64,000 bases of DNA, from NCBI GenBank assembly GCA_027487795.1, contig JAIYCX010000015.1, positions 62,001-126,000 of the forward strand, given 5' to 3'. The DNA is from Pseudomonadota bacterium (GTDB lineage Bacteria; Bdellovibrionota_C; UBA2361; SZUA-149; DAOLCO01). The notes beneath the pieces were generated by a model. That model ran no database searches. It was not told where the DNA came from and worked only from the letters and a program-made list of their open reading frames with translations. Below, piece by piece: positions 54,700 to 63,980 of this stretch; the stretch's first letter is position 1; every line of letters begins with the position of its first letter. Both the position numbers and the translations under genes were made by a program.

Positions 54700-55398
54700 T
54701 TACGTAGAAACTAAAGTCCCATCAACTAAATTTATAGAATAATTACTCGCATGAGCGAAAGTATTATCGTGAGTAACTGAAACAATTGTTCTTTGATGAT
54801 CTTTGGCAAGAGTTTTAAAAATTTCAATTACATTTGCAGTAGCCTTAGAGTCAAGATTTCCAGTTGGCTCATCTGCAAAGATAATAGCTGGATTATTTGC
54901 TAAGGCTCTTGCAATGGCGACTCTTTGGCTTTGACCCCCTGATAACTGTTTAGGTATTTTATTTAGTTCATTTTTTAATCCAAGTGACTCTAATAGTTCT
55001 TTTGCTCTACTTTTAATTTCTGCTTCATGCAGCAGTCCTAACCTTTTCATAGGTAACATTACATTTTCAAGTGCTGTAAATTCAGGAAGTAAAAAGTGAA
55101 ACTGAAAGACGAATCCGATTTTCGAATTTCTGATATCTGATTTTTCATTCTCTGATAAAACTGTCATCTCTTTACCATCAATAATTAAAGAGCCTGTAGT
55201 CGGGTTATCAAGTAGACCTAAAATATAAAGCAGGGAAGACTTCCCAGATCCAGAAGGCCCAGTTATGGTAACAAACTGTCCACGTTTAATATCCAAATTT
55301 ATAGAGTGTATTAATGTTACAGGTACTTCTCCATCAAGCACTCTGGATAAGTTTTTAGTAGATATAATAATATCATTTTTTTCTAAATCTGATGCCAA
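54700..55398 (-). CDS. ABC exporter ATP-binding protein, LolD/MacB/DevA-like
   Basis: A 232-residue ATPase with Walker A GPSGSGKSSLL, signature LSGGQSQRVAIARAL, Walker B IIFADEPTGNLD and VTHD. It is the last gene of a three-gene exporter operon (56668-57666 adaptor, 55402-56655 permease), with only 3 bp separating it from the permease. Systems of this design move lipids, peptides or macrolides out through TolC-like channels. Confidence 0.9.
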   Translation of the reverse strand: MASDLEKNDIIISTKNLSRVLDGEVPVTLIHSINLDIKRGQFVTITGPSGSGKSSLLYILGLLDNPTTGSLIIDGKEMTVLSENEKSDIRNSKIGFVFQFHFLLPEFTALENVMLPMKRLGLLHEAEIKSRAKELLESLGLKNELNKIPKQLSGGQSQRVAIARALANNPAIIFADEPTGNLDSKATANVIEIFKTLAKDHQRTIVSVTHDNTFAHASNYSINLVDGTLVST

Positions 55399-55401
55399 AG
55401 T

Positions 55402-56655
55402 TTACGCTGCGCCCCCTCTGAGAATATCCACTGGTTTAACAGCTCCAGCTTTTCTTGCAGGTAAATAAGCAGCTAGTATTGAAGCCGTCATCGCAAAAGT
55501 TATTGCTACTAAAAATTGAGTAATCCCCCAATCAATTGGCATTTGTATTATTTGTGTTCCGCCTGGTGGTTTGAATTTGATTTGCATAAGTGAGTACATA
55601 AACGCAATACCGAGTGGAACACCAATCATACAACCTGCTACTCCTAACATAATGCCTTGAGTAAGAAATATTATCCTAATTTCTTTAGCATAAAATCCCA
55701 TTGATTTTAGGATTGCTATATCTCGATATTTCTCCATCACAACTGTTGAGATAACATTATATATTCCAAACGCAGCTACTATCAGTACCGCACTAACTAC
55801 TGTGTACATGATCTTATTTCTAATTGCGATTGTATTTATGAGATCTTCAGAGGACTCTTGCCAGGATAAATTTTTGTAAGCAACTTGGTCTTCAGTTTCT
55901 TTAGCAAATACTCTTGCATTGTATGGGTTAGATAGTTTTATGATTATAGAGTTAGCTTTATTAGGTCTATTAACTAATGATTGTACTCTTTTTAAATGAA
56001 GAAATGATTGGTTTATATCATAACTAGATCTACCAGTTCTAAAAATTCCAACGATCTTAAATATTCTAGTAGTACCAGTGGAAGCTGTTATAGAAATGCT
56101 ATTACCAAGTTTTAATTTTAAAGTTCTTGCTAGCTCGCCCCCGATAATAATTCCATCTGGGTAACCTATTAGATCATCAATACTACCTTCGACCATATTC
56201 TGCTCAATTGTGGTGACTTTTAGTATATCTTCAGGAATCATACCATTTAATGTAATCGGAGAATCTTTCCCGGCATAATTAACTAAACCTTGTCCAATTA
56301 GAACCTGTGAAACTTTAATTCCAGGATCTTTAACTTTTAGAAAGTCAATAATTTTTTCAAAACCTCGAATCCCTCTGGTCTCTGTTACTGGACGTGTGTT
56401 GGAGATTTCAATAGCTGCGTTTGAGGGATACATTGCTTCAAGCGGTTGAACTCTAGGATCTCTAAATTCATCTGAGATAGTAATATGTGGCGAATTATCA
56501 ACTAGTCTTTTTAGAAAATCATTCTCTGAACCTTTCATCATTGAAGATATAGCTATAAAAAAACCAGTGCCCAAAACAATACCAACAAGAGAAACTAAAC
56601 TTTGTCTTTTTCTAAATACTAATTGCCTAACAGCAATATTAATTAAAAGTCTCAT
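55402..56655 (-). CDS. ABC exporter permease, FtsX/MacB-DevC type
   Basis: A 417-residue permease with one N-terminal membrane segment (VSLVGIVLGTGFFIAISSM), a large periplasmic MacB_PCD domain (about 45-270) and three C-terminal segments of the FtsX fold (YNVISTVVMEKYRDIAILKSMGF; ILAAYLPARKAGAVKPVDILRGG). MacB-type permeases work mechanically with a periplasmic adaptor, encoded 12 bp upstream. Confidence 0.9.
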   Translation of the reverse strand: MRLLINIAVRQLVFRKRQSLVSLVGIVLGTGFFIAISSMMKGSENDFLKRLVDNSPHITISDEFRDPRVQPLEAMYPSNAAIEISNTRPVTETRGIRGFEKIIDFLKVKDPGIKVSQVLIGQGLVNYAGKDSPITLNGMIPEDILKVTTIEQNMVEGSIDDLIGYPDGIIIGGELARTLKLKLGNSISITASTGTTRIFKIVGIFRTGRSSYDINQSFLHLKRVQSLVNRPNKANSIIIKLSNPYNARVFAKETEDQVAYKNLSWQESSEDLINTIAIRNKIMYTVVSAVLIVAAFGIYNVISTVVMEKYRDIAILKSMGFYAKEIRIIFLTQGIMLGVAGCMIGVPLGIAFMYSLMQIKFKPPGGTQIIQMPIDWGITQFLVAITFAMTASILAAYLPARKAGAVKPVDILRGGAA

Positions 56656-56667
56656 TTTATTGCGTTT

Positions 56668-57666
56668 TTATTTTGTTTTAATGCTATTAGTTGGAAATGC
56701 TTCATCAATAAGTTTTTGGTCTATCTTTACTAAGATAGTATCGTTTTCACTTAAACCATCTAGTATTTCAAATTTTTCAGCTCCCTTAGCGCCTACCGTT
56801 ACTTTTCTCTTATTAGTTTTTCCATTTTCAATAATCCAGACATGATCTTTTATTACCGAGGTTGAGGGGACGAGTAGGGCATTTGTAGATTCTCTAATGA
56901 CGATATTATTTTCTACTGTCATTCCTATTAATAATGGATTATCTTCTGTAAAACTGATCCTAACTCTATAACTTCTACTGGTCGGATCTCCCTTAGGAGT
57001 AATACTTTCTACAGTTCCATTAAAAATTTTACCGCTAAATGCATCAGATCTAATTAAGACTTTTTGACCAACAATGACTTTAGAAATATCTTCTTCGTCT
57101 ACTTCTGCTGATATTCTTATCTCACCACTTGCTATCCAAAAAACTGCTTGATTTGCTTGTATAAGCTGACCAATCTCACCATCCCGCTTTATTAAGCGAC
57201 CTGGACTTAAAGATTTAAGACTCATATAATCTACTTCAGTTTTAGCAGCCTCTATAGCAGATTTTAAAGCCAGAAGTTCAGATTCTATTCTTTGAAAGTT
57301 TTCAATAGAGGTCGCTTTATTCTTTATTAAATATTTTTGTCTATCGAGCTCTTGTTTTAAATATTTACTATTAGCTTCTAATTCTTTTACTTTACTTACT
57401 AAATGATTATCTTCAAGCTTACCGAGTATTTGATTTTCACTAACTTCTTGACCTTCATCTGCTAAAATAGAAGTTAATTTACCAGAGCTTCTAGGGGAGA
57501 CTGGATACATAACTGTGCTTTCAACATTACCTGATGCAAAAACTGCTTCTACACTTGGACCTCTTGTTGGCTTTGCCGTTTCAAGTTTTTTATTAAAGTA
57601 AAAATATTTAAGTAAAATACCTAAAGCTACTAAAATTAATATTATGTATATTGTTTTTTTTGTCAT
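56668..57666 (-). CDS. Periplasmic adaptor (HlyD/DevB-like)
   Basis: A 332-residue membrane-fusion protein with an N-terminal anchor (YIILILVALGILLKYFYF), a biotinyl-lipoyl-like half motif (SPRSSGKLTSILADEGQEVSENQILGKLED), a short alpha-hairpin (about 95-150), the second lipoyl half and beta-barrel. It links the inner-membrane exporter to an outer-membrane channel; no TolC gene is adjacent. Confidence 0.88.
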   Translation of the reverse strand: MTKKTIYIILILVALGILLKYFYFNKKLETAKPTRGPSVEAVFASGNVESTVMYPVSPRSSGKLTSILADEGQEVSENQILGKLEDNHLVSKVKELEANSKYLKQELDRQKYLIKNKATSIENFQRIESELLALKSAIEAAKTEVDYMSLKSLSPGRLIKRDGEIGQLIQANQAVFWIASGEIRISAEVDEEDISKVIVGQKVLIRSDAFSGKIFNGTVESITPKGDPTSRSYRVRISFTEDNPLLIGMTVENNIVIRESTNALLVPSTSVIKDHVWIIENGKTNKRKVTVGAKGAEKFEILDGLSENDTILVKIDQKLIDEAFPTNSIKTK

Positions 57667-57712
57667 AAAAAGGCTTCAAGTTTACAGTGGTTCAAATAAA
57701 CGGTCTAAAATA

Positions 57713-57742
57713 AAAAAGGGCCCAACTTGTGAGCCCTTTTTA
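57713..57742 (-). terminator. Intrinsic terminator after the DUF1579 gene
   Basis: AAAAAAGGGC and GCCCTTTTT frame an 11-base loop, with A- and T-runs on both sides, so it can work on either strand. It lies 16 bases past the DUF1579 stop. Confidence 0.7.
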
Positions 57743-57757
57743 TAGAGTTTTTAGAAA

Positions 57758-58375
57758 CTATTTCTTTCTTTTATATGCTATTTCCATCATTTTAAACTCT
57801 TTTCCACTCATATCAGGACCATACATTTCAAAAACATATTCATTTTTATTTATGAATTTAGAAACTGATCTACCCTTAGTAGTGCTTCCAGATACTGGGC
57901 ATGAGAACTGGGTACCCATTTCTAATGAACTACTAGCTTGATTAAAACTTCCTTCTGAGCTCATCATGCTAGTACCCATATTATCTAACCAAACAGAAAC
58001 GTAAGCTTTCTTTGCTTTGTCGTAACCGATTAATCCAAATCCTTCGTAAGGTAGATTTAACCATTTCCCGCGATATTTTTCCTGAATAAATCTTTTGCCT
58101 AATATTAAAGTATGACTTGCACTTCCTTTACTAACTTCTGGCTTAGAATCTGGAGTCATCCAAAATTTACTACTAGTTGACCATTCACCCACTAACATCT
58201 CTAGTTGTTTGTGCTCGGCTCCTGGTGTCATTGCTTCATGAGCTAACTTCATCATCTCATCTTGTGATAAAGTTGGTGCAGCTGCTTTAGTCTCAGGTTG
58301 TATCGGAGTAATTGTGTGAGTTGTGCAAGCGGACACTAACACTGAGGTTAGAGAGATTAAAATTATTTTTTTCAT
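57758..58375 (-). CDS. DUF1579 lipoprotein
   Basis: A 205-residue protein with lipoprotein signal KKIILISLTSVLVSAC and a DUF1579 domain: LEMLVGEWSTSSKFWMTPDSKPEVSKGSA, GKRFIQEKYRGKWLNLPYEGFGLIGYDKAKKAYVSVWLDNMGT. It is predicted to be a small envelope beta-barrel/lipocalin-like protein of unknown role. Confidence 0.88.
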   Translation of the reverse strand: MKKIILISLTSVLVSACTTHTITPIQPETKAAAPTLSQDEMMKLAHEAMTPGAEHKQLEMLVGEWSTSSKFWMTPDSKPEVSKGSASHTLILGKRFIQEKYRGKWLNLPYEGFGLIGYDKAKKAYVSVWLDNMGTSMMSSEGSFNQASSSLEMGTQFSCPVSGSTTKGRSVSKFINKNEYVFEMYGPDMSGKEFKMMEIAYKRKK

Positions 58376-58425
58376 AAATAAATCCTTAAATTAATTCTAG
58401 GTTACATTAACACAATTAAACAACA

Positions 58426-59160
58426 TTAGTAACTTATCTCAAAGGTCACATTTGCTCTAATAGCTTGCTCTCCTGCCTCTATAGGGGTAGAGGCTCCAAC
58501 ATCAGCCATTTCAGAAAATTCTGACATAGAGACATTTACTGGTCTAGGGTAGTTAGTTTCAGTATTATTTACTTGAATATTAATAATCTCTTTAATAGAG
58601 AATCCTAAATTTTCAAGTACGACACTAGCTTGCTCTTTAGCATCTGTGTTCGCTTTTCTGATAGCACTTTTTCTAGCTTCATTTATTTCAATTTCTGATG
58701 CAGAAAATATTATGCTATCAATTTGAGTTGCCCCAGCCTTAACGACTTCATCCATAATTGCACCTGTCTCTTGAACAGGAACTTGGAAGCTAACTCTATT
58801 ACTAGCTTGATAGCCAATCATTTTTTGAGCACCATTAGTATACTGATAACGTGGATTTAAATTAAATCCAGTTGTTTGAAGTTTATCAACCTGTTTTGAT
58901 TTTAAAAATGTGGTAACTGAATTTGATCTTTTAGAAACTTCTTTTTGAACTTCATTAGCGGTTGCACCTTGTGCCTCAACCCCAATTTGAATTTGCGCTA
59001 AAGAAGATGGAATCTTTTCTACACCTGTTCCGCTAACTGTGAGTTTTCTGATTTGATAATTAGAGTTTGGCCGATCTTCTGTTTTTACTTGGGCTATGGC
59101 GCTGTTAGAAACAGTTAGGATAATTAATAATAGGAATATAATTTGAGTGTTTTTTTTCAT
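58426..59160 (-). CDS. SIMPL-domain (DUF541) periplasmic protein
   Basis: A 244-residue protein with a signal peptide (about 1-23) and a SIMPL domain: LTVSGTGVEKIPSSLAQIQIGVEAQGATANEVQKEVSKRSN, YQASNRVSFQV, and ARKSAIRKANTDAKEQASVVLENLGF. Members are periplasmic or surface proteins sometimes linked to stress tolerance. It is 50 bp upstream of the DUF1579 gene in the same orientation. Confidence 0.9.
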   Translation of the reverse strand: MKKNTQIIFLLLIILTVSNSAIAQVKTEDRPNSNYQIRKLTVSGTGVEKIPSSLAQIQIGVEAQGATANEVQKEVSKRSNSVTTFLKSKQVDKLQTTGFNLNPRYQYTNGAQKMIGYQASNRVSFQVPVQETGAIMDEVVKAGATQIDSIIFSASEIEINEARKSAIRKANTDAKEQASVVLENLGFSIKEIINIQVNNTETNYPRPVNVSMSEFSEMADVGASTPIEAGEQAIRANVTFEISY

Positions 59161-59218
59161 AAATGCATAATGCCAAATAACTAAAAGCTTAGGAAATTAA
59201 AAATAGTCTAAAAAAACA

Positions 59219-59277
59219 GTTAGGCGTGTTAACTTTTGGTCAATAACTGGGGTAGCTAATTTCATACTACCCCAGTT
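59219..59277. repeat. Inverted-repeat end plus hairpin downstream of the G6PDH-like gene
   Basis: GTTAGGCGTGTT at 59219-59230 is the exact inverse of 60881-60892 on the other side of the gene. Next to it, AACTGGGGTAG (59245-59255) pairs perfectly with CTACCCCAGTT (59267-59277), 34 bases past the stop on the minus strand, probably the gene's terminator. Confidence 0.6.
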
Positions 59278-59310
59278 GTTAAATAACCTTTTAAAGGAGT
59301 CTTAAGCTGA

Positions 59311-60852
59311 CTACTGCATAAACTCTGGTAAGCTGCCAAAATTATACACATGAAGCAATTTCCGTTGATTCCTAGGTCTTTCTATGTCTCTTGCTACACC
59401 GTCCTCAAACTCTGCAAAAATTGGTTCAACAACTCTCCAAAGTTCAATTAAAACTTCAGGACTGAGAAAATCAAGCCAATGATTTGTCATCGCTGAGTAC
59501 AAAAGTTTAGAATATGGCCTAAAGCCTGTTCCGGATTCTCGCCTTGACTGAACAGCTGTCGTTACTTTTTGGCACCTTAAGTCAATCTGTGAAGATCGAA
59601 TAACATGCTCCATAACAACACCATTATCTTCAATTTGATTTCCAATTCTTTTGTGAAGTATGAATCTGCAGTAGGTACTTGCTTGAGAAGCAGAGACAGA
59701 GGGTGGCTTTAGTTCTAAAGTTATCTCTGTATGCTTTTCAGGTAGTCCTTTGCCAGTTTGAATATAAAAAGGCACTCCTGCTAATGGACCTTGTGCAAAT
59801 ACTACTTTACAACTAAAAGCCGTGGGAACTTTTTTATATTCAGGATTATTAGAAAGTTTGCTAAAACCTTGAATGCTAGTTCCTGAGTCATCTGCAAAAT
59901 ACCCATCATCATATTGTCCCCAGTGACAATCCGTTATCTTAATATCTTTGAGCCAATGGAGTTGGGTAGCTTTCACGTAGTCTCTATCAGCATTACTTTG
60001 AAGTGACTCTGTCGGCTGCGCCATCCATAAAGCCAAAGTTAGCAAGTGCGTAAGAAACATATCTGACCCAGCACCGCAGCGCATAGCAAAATAAGTTTGA
60101 TGTCTATTTGATAAATCATCAGGTTCGTAAGCCGTGATTGTTACAGAACTAACAATTTTTTTGTTATAAACCAGATTGAAGATTGGATCTTCTCTGCGCA
60201 TTAGTGAAAGCTGAAGAACTGCCTCTTTAGTTCTGTAATGATCGACAGGATAAATTTTCTTACCAAAAGATTCTCCAGCTTGAGAGAAAAGTGCTTCACA
60301 ACTTGAAGCATTATGACCAAAAGGTTTCTCCATTATGAGAATATTATTCCCACTTCTAGTGAATCCTGAGTCCTTTATTCCTTTCAAAATATCCGGAACT
60401 ATATTTGGTGGTGTCGATAGAAGAAATGCTCTGTTTGGACCAGAGTCTGTTCCTAATTGTTCATCACAGAAATCTTTGATTCCATACCACGAGTTTTGAT
60501 CTTGTGCATTTGCACTGTAGAAGAAAAATCTATCAAGAAAGTTTTGATCTACGTGCGCAGGGTTATCCTGAGAGCCTTTCTTTGCAACTGATTTATGAAC
60601 AAGTGCATGATAATCTTTTAGATCTGTGCTCCTTCCGGCATTGTTAGGCAAATTAATGCCTCTCGCAATACCTAAGAAACGTGTTCCGTTAGGAAGGAAT
60701 CCTTTTGTATGTAGCTCTGCAAGGGAAGGAAAGACTTCTTTAGTGCACCAATTTCCCGCACCGCCTGGACAAATAATACTCCAACTACTCGATAGAAAGC
60801 TTTTTGAAATCCCACTAGGTATTGTTGGGCTAACTAAAGTCAATTGACTCAT
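59311..60852 (-). CDS. zwf: Divergent glucose-6-phosphate dehydrogenase-like protein
   Basis: A 513-residue G6PDH homologue. EKPFG (175-179) and VDHYRTKE (203-210) align with the active-site EKPFG and DHYLGKE, so the catalytic His-Lys region is kept with substitutions. RFMLHK-like strands and the C-terminal fold region also fit. The N-terminal NAD(P) fingerprint GASGDLA is replaced by GGAGNWCTKEVFPSL, so cofactor use is uncertain. Neither pgl nor gnd is nearby. The gene is solitary and flanked by 12-bp inverted repeats with hairpins, suggesting acquisition. Confidence 0.72.
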   Translation of the reverse strand: MSQLTLVSPTIPSGISKSFLSSSWSIICPGGAGNWCTKEVFPSLAELHTKGFLPNGTRFLGIARGINLPNNAGRSTDLKDYHALVHKSVAKKGSQDNPAHVDQNFLDRFFFYSANAQDQNSWYGIKDFCDEQLGTDSGPNRAFLLSTPPNIVPDILKGIKDSGFTRSGNNILIMEKPFGHNASSCEALFSQAGESFGKKIYPVDHYRTKEAVLQLSLMRREDPIFNLVYNKKIVSSVTITAYEPDDLSNRHQTYFAMRCGAGSDMFLTHLLTLALWMAQPTESLQSNADRDYVKATQLHWLKDIKITDCHWGQYDDGYFADDSGTSIQGFSKLSNNPEYKKVPTAFSCKVVFAQGPLAGVPFYIQTGKGLPEKHTEITLELKPPSVSASQASTYCRFILHKRIGNQIEDNGVVMEHVIRSSQIDLRCQKVTTAVQSRRESGTGFRPYSKLLYSAMTNHWLDFLSPEVLIELWRVVEPIFAEFEDGVARDIERPRNQRKLLHVYNFGSLPEFMQ

Positions 60853-60880
60853 CTCTGTACTCCTTACTTAAAACCTTAAA

Positions 60881-60923
60881 AACACGCCTAACCGTCAATT
60901 TTATACAGATAAAACTGACGGTT
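60881..60923. repeat. Inverted-repeat end and long hairpin upstream of the G6PDH-like gene
   Basis: AACACGCCTAAC at 60881-60892 overlaps a stem in which CTAACCGTCA and TTTTAT pair with ATAAAA and TGACGGTTAG, with one unpaired base on each side. On the minus strand a T-run follows, so it may also terminate the murF operon. Its GCCTAAC...GTTAG ends recall integron attC core sites but the far end is not canonical. Confidence 0.5.
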
Positions 60924-60992
60924 AGTTATTACTACTTCTTCCCGAGATATAAATTAAATTAATGCTATCATTAGTTTGAAACTTAAAAAAGT

Positions 60993-62594
60993 CTAGAATT
61001 TCTCTCTAAATTCATGTAGGTCTGGTAGGTCGTTTTCTAGAAGTAACACGTCATTATCTTTTCTAATACTTTGATAATAACTCAGCGCTTCATCTCTAGT
61101 TTCAAAATACATAAATTTCGAACTATCAAGACCGCCTTCTTGTAAACCTGACATTAGAGATTTTTTATTCAGTTGATTAACAACTAAAACTAAGTCACAA
61201 ATTTTTGCAGCTTTCATTGCTATTTTCTTATTTTCTTCATCTCTTAAGTGACCTAGCTCTATCATTCCCGGTGTTACTAAAATTTTCCTTTCGCCTGGTA
61301 TATCGCGAAGAACTTCTAGTGCGTATTCAAAGCCAATTGGATTTGAATTATAAGCATCATTGATTTGCACAAATGATCCGTAGTCTTTTACTTCAAGGCG
61401 ATTCGATACCGCTGCGATGTCTCTAATAATAGCAAGCACCAGTTCTGGCTTCGCCCCAAGTGCACATGCCATAGTAAAAGTCGCTGCAATATTAGAAAGC
61501 GCACTACGACCATGCATTTTCGTAAAACCTTGATAACTAATTCCTTCTCTAGTAATTGTAAATTCAGTACCATGTTTAAGATATTTCCAATCACTAATCA
61601 CAGTATCAAGATGACCTTTTTCAGTATCTAATCCATAAATATAAGTGTTCTCTTTTTTATGCTCAGTAGCCATCTTTCTAGCACCAGCATTGTCACCATT
61701 AACTACTAAAATTCCATTACTAGGGACCGCCTGTGCCAGTTCACTTTTAGCTTTATAAACAGCTTCCTCGCTACCAAATCTCTCTAAATGAACTAGATGG
61801 ACTGCGGTTACAATTGCAGCATTTATTGGAGTTAAATCACAAAGTCTTTTAATTGAGCCGATATGATAAGCCCCCATTTCAATCACTGCATACTTGTCAT
61901 AATTCGTTAGACGTTCTCTAATCTCACGAGTTATTCCCATTGGAGTATTCACCCCTTGTTGCGGAAAAAATGTAGGCCCTAGTGACATAGATAACACATC
62001 ACCAAGAAGATTTTTAACACTAGTTTTCCCGAAGCTACCTGTTACCCCTATACTGTAGGGATTAATATCTAAGAATTTTTTATGAGCTTCGCTCTTAAGT
62101 TTATTTTGTAAATTATTTTCAGCAGGTTTTAGAAGCAATACACTAGATACTAAAATGAATGGAACGAGCTGACAATAAAGTATCATAAAATAAATACTTG
62201 TAGTTATCCCTGCTAGGACAGAGCCTAAAATAATCATCATTCCAAAAAAGAAAGAAAGATCAAAAATTTTAGTAGCACGTTCAGTAAGAACTAATTTCTT
62301 TTTGCCAGCATCTCTTGGATCTTCTTCAAAAAGCCCTAGCATCGCGAAGAACCCAGCCTGAGCGAGTATTACAATGTTAGCAAATGAAGAGTCAGGTATT
62401 AATAAGGGTGCTAGTCCTAATAACGAAACTATAACTCCTCTGGTATCAAAAGCATTATTTTCTAATATCCAGCTAATGAATCTTTTTGGATTATACTCTT
62501 CTTGTTGAAGATATCTTAGATAGCGCAGCGCTCTTTTTCTTAAAAAAACTATTAGCCCAAGAGCTAAGATAATATGTAAATATGTGGTATCCAT
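60993..62594 (-). CDS. Membrane-anchored MurF-like Mur ligase
   Basis: A 533-residue protein. The first ~165 residues hold about five hydrophobic segments; the rest is a Mur ligase with P-loop GVTGSFGKTSVKNLL, EMGAYHIGSIKRLCDL, TAVHLVHLERFGSEE, NDAYNSNPIGFEYALEVL and TPGMIELG. These match MurF (UDP-MurNAc-tripeptide:D-Ala-D-Ala ligase) in order, but the usual MurF N-terminal UDP-binding domain is replaced by the membrane part. Substrate may differ from classical MurF. It overlaps no gene; the alpha/beta hydrolase is 26 bp upstream. Confidence 0.8.
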   Translation of the reverse strand: MDTTYLHIILALGLIVFLRKRALRYLRYLQQEEYNPKRFISWILENNAFDTRGVIVSLLGLAPLLIPDSSFANIVILAQAGFFAMLGLFEEDPRDAGKKKLVLTERATKIFDLSFFFGMMIILGSVLAGITTSIYFMILYCQLVPFILVSSVLLLKPAENNLQNKLKSEAHKKFLDINPYSIGVTGSFGKTSVKNLLGDVLSMSLGPTFFPQQGVNTPMGITREIRERLTNYDKYAVIEMGAYHIGSIKRLCDLTPINAAIVTAVHLVHLERFGSEEAVYKAKSELAQAVPSNGILVVNGDNAGARKMATEHKKENTYIYGLDTEKGHLDTVISDWKYLKHGTEFTITREGISYQGFTKMHGRSALSNIAATFTMACALGAKPELVLAIIRDIAAVSNRLEVKDYGSFVQINDAYNSNPIGFEYALEVLRDIPGERKILVTPGMIELGHLRDEENKKIAMKAAKICDLVLVVNQLNKKSLMSGLQEGGLDSSKFMYFETRDEALSYYQSIRKDNDVLLLENDLPDLHEFREKF

Positions 62595-62620
62595 TTAATT
62601 CCCAGAATTATTTATAGAAT

Positions 62621-63382
62621 TTATTTTAGAAGAAATTTTTTAATATACATACTAACTAGTCCAGATCCTCCCCCTAAGAAAGGATAATGTCCTTGATGGG
62701 GGATTAAAATCAATTCAGAATTCTTTATTAATTTATTCATAATATGAGCTACTTCCTTAGGGCTTTCATCGTCATCCTCTCCCCATATTAGCAAGGTCTT
62801 ATTTTGAATTTGAGCTAATTCCGAGTGAAGTTCCTCGTTAATAGTTTTTACAAACGTCTTAGTCATAGGACCAGCATTTAAATAGTCTCTAGAGGCGAAT
62901 GTCGGAATGTACCAGTTTTTATATACATACTGACCTGCACGAGTGTTTCCAAATCTAATAAAGTTACGAAGAAATTTGAGAAACAAAAATTTAAAGCGTT
63001 TTTTTAAAGATGGAGTAGGGCGTATTCCAGATGCACCAATTAAAACAAGTTTATCTACATATTCTGGATATTCTGAAGTGAATTTTATTAAAGTCTTTCC
63101 CCCAAAGCTATGTCCCACGAAGTTAGCTTTCTTTATATTATTCTGATCTAGGAAATTTTTTAAACAAGCTGAGAAATCTTTCATCCCCCAAATTTCTTCA
63201 GGAACTGGACTTTGTCCGTGACCAGGCAGATCTAGCGAAATAACCTCACTAAAATTAGCTAATAACTGCGATAGGGGCTCGATAACACTTATAGAATTGC
63301 TCCAACCGTGAATAACTATGATTTTATTCCCTATACCATTAGAGTCGTTCTTATATGTTTTGCTATGTAAATTAATGTTCAA
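62621..63382 (-). CDS. Alpha/beta hydrolase
   Basis: A 253-residue alpha/beta hydrolase with oxyanion-hole HGWSNS, LDLPGHGQSP, nucleophile elbow GHSFGG (about residue 95), Asp in WGEDDDE and the catalytic His in PHQGHYP. It has no signal peptide. It forms a two-gene unit with the membrane Mur ligase; the pairing suggests a shared envelope substrate, which is inference. Confidence 0.88.
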   Translation of the reverse strand: MNINLHSKTYKNDSNGIGNKIIVIHGWSNSISVIEPLSQLLANFSEVISLDLPGHGQSPVPEEIWGMKDFSACLKNFLDQNNIKKANFVGHSFGGKTLIKFTSEYPEYVDKLVLIGASGIRPTPSLKKRFKFLFLKFLRNFIRFGNTRAGQYVYKNWYIPTFASRDYLNAGPMTKTFVKTINEELHSELAQIQNKTLLIWGEDDDESPKEVAHIMNKLIKNSELILIPHQGHYPFLGGGSGLVSMYIKKFLLK

Positions 63383-63521
63383 GGCTACAAATTCAAATTT
63401 ATTTTCATTAAAACATTGAAATCTTATACTATAATTTGTTACATGGCTTGACTAAATGCATCTAAATTCTTACCTATATGGTATATTATGAAGGAAGCAT
63501 TATCTTTATAATAGGTTTTAC

Positions 63522-63880
63522 GGGGGTGACTTTGGTTTCGACGTGTATATTGTCTTATTTGACTGCGTGTCTCGGGTGCCGCTGGCCGAGTTAGTAAGTG
63601 GCAAAAAAGTAATCGCAAACGACACGGATTACGCACCTGTTGCACTAGCCGCTTAAGCTGGTGTACCCTTTTAATGACCTCGTCCCAGGGTCTTTAAAAG
63701 GAAATTTTGGGACTAGGATTTTAGGCGTGTTTGGCGTTTAAAGTCCGAAACAATTCCAGACTAGCTTTTAACATCGCGATTGAGGGATAAGTTAAGAGCG
63801 AAATAAAATACTCAATCTACACATCGTAGATGTCAAAGAGTTCAGATACACGGACGGGGGTTCGATTCCCCCCATCTCCA
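63522..63880 (+). ncRNA. ssrA: tmRNA
   Basis: A one-piece tmRNA. The 5' end GGGGGTGACTTTGGTTTCGACG and 3' GGGGGTTCGATTCCCCCCATCTCCA form the tRNA-like domain. The resume codon GCA at 63615 opens a tag reading ANDTDYAPVALAA, ending at TAA 63654-63656. The discriminator A is 63880; CCA is not encoded, since a palindromic element begins at the next base. tmRNA with SmpB frees stalled ribosomes and marks products for proteolysis. Confidence 0.95.
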
Positions 63881-63980
63881 CTCTGCGTCGCCCCAGCAAC
63901 CAACCCGCGACCCGCCTGGCTATGCAGAGTGGAATTCTGCGAAGTCTGGAAGGGTAGGGAGGAGAGGGGACGAAGCAGAA
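63881..63980. repeat. GC-rich palindromic element abutting the tmRNA 3' end
   Basis: The element runs from CTCTGCGTCGCCCC to GGGGACGAAGCAGAA with the central hairpin CTATGCAGAGT...ATTCTGCGAAG, the same layout as at 9306-9407 and 41590-41741. Its left end directly follows the tmRNA discriminator base, where CCA might otherwise be encoded. Confidence 0.7.

Noticed and set aside
59219-60923. A true integron cassette array
   Set aside because: Only one flank shows GCCTAAC/GTTAGGC, the paired site is incomplete, no integrase is visible, and cassettes are not in an array. Kept only as a comparison.
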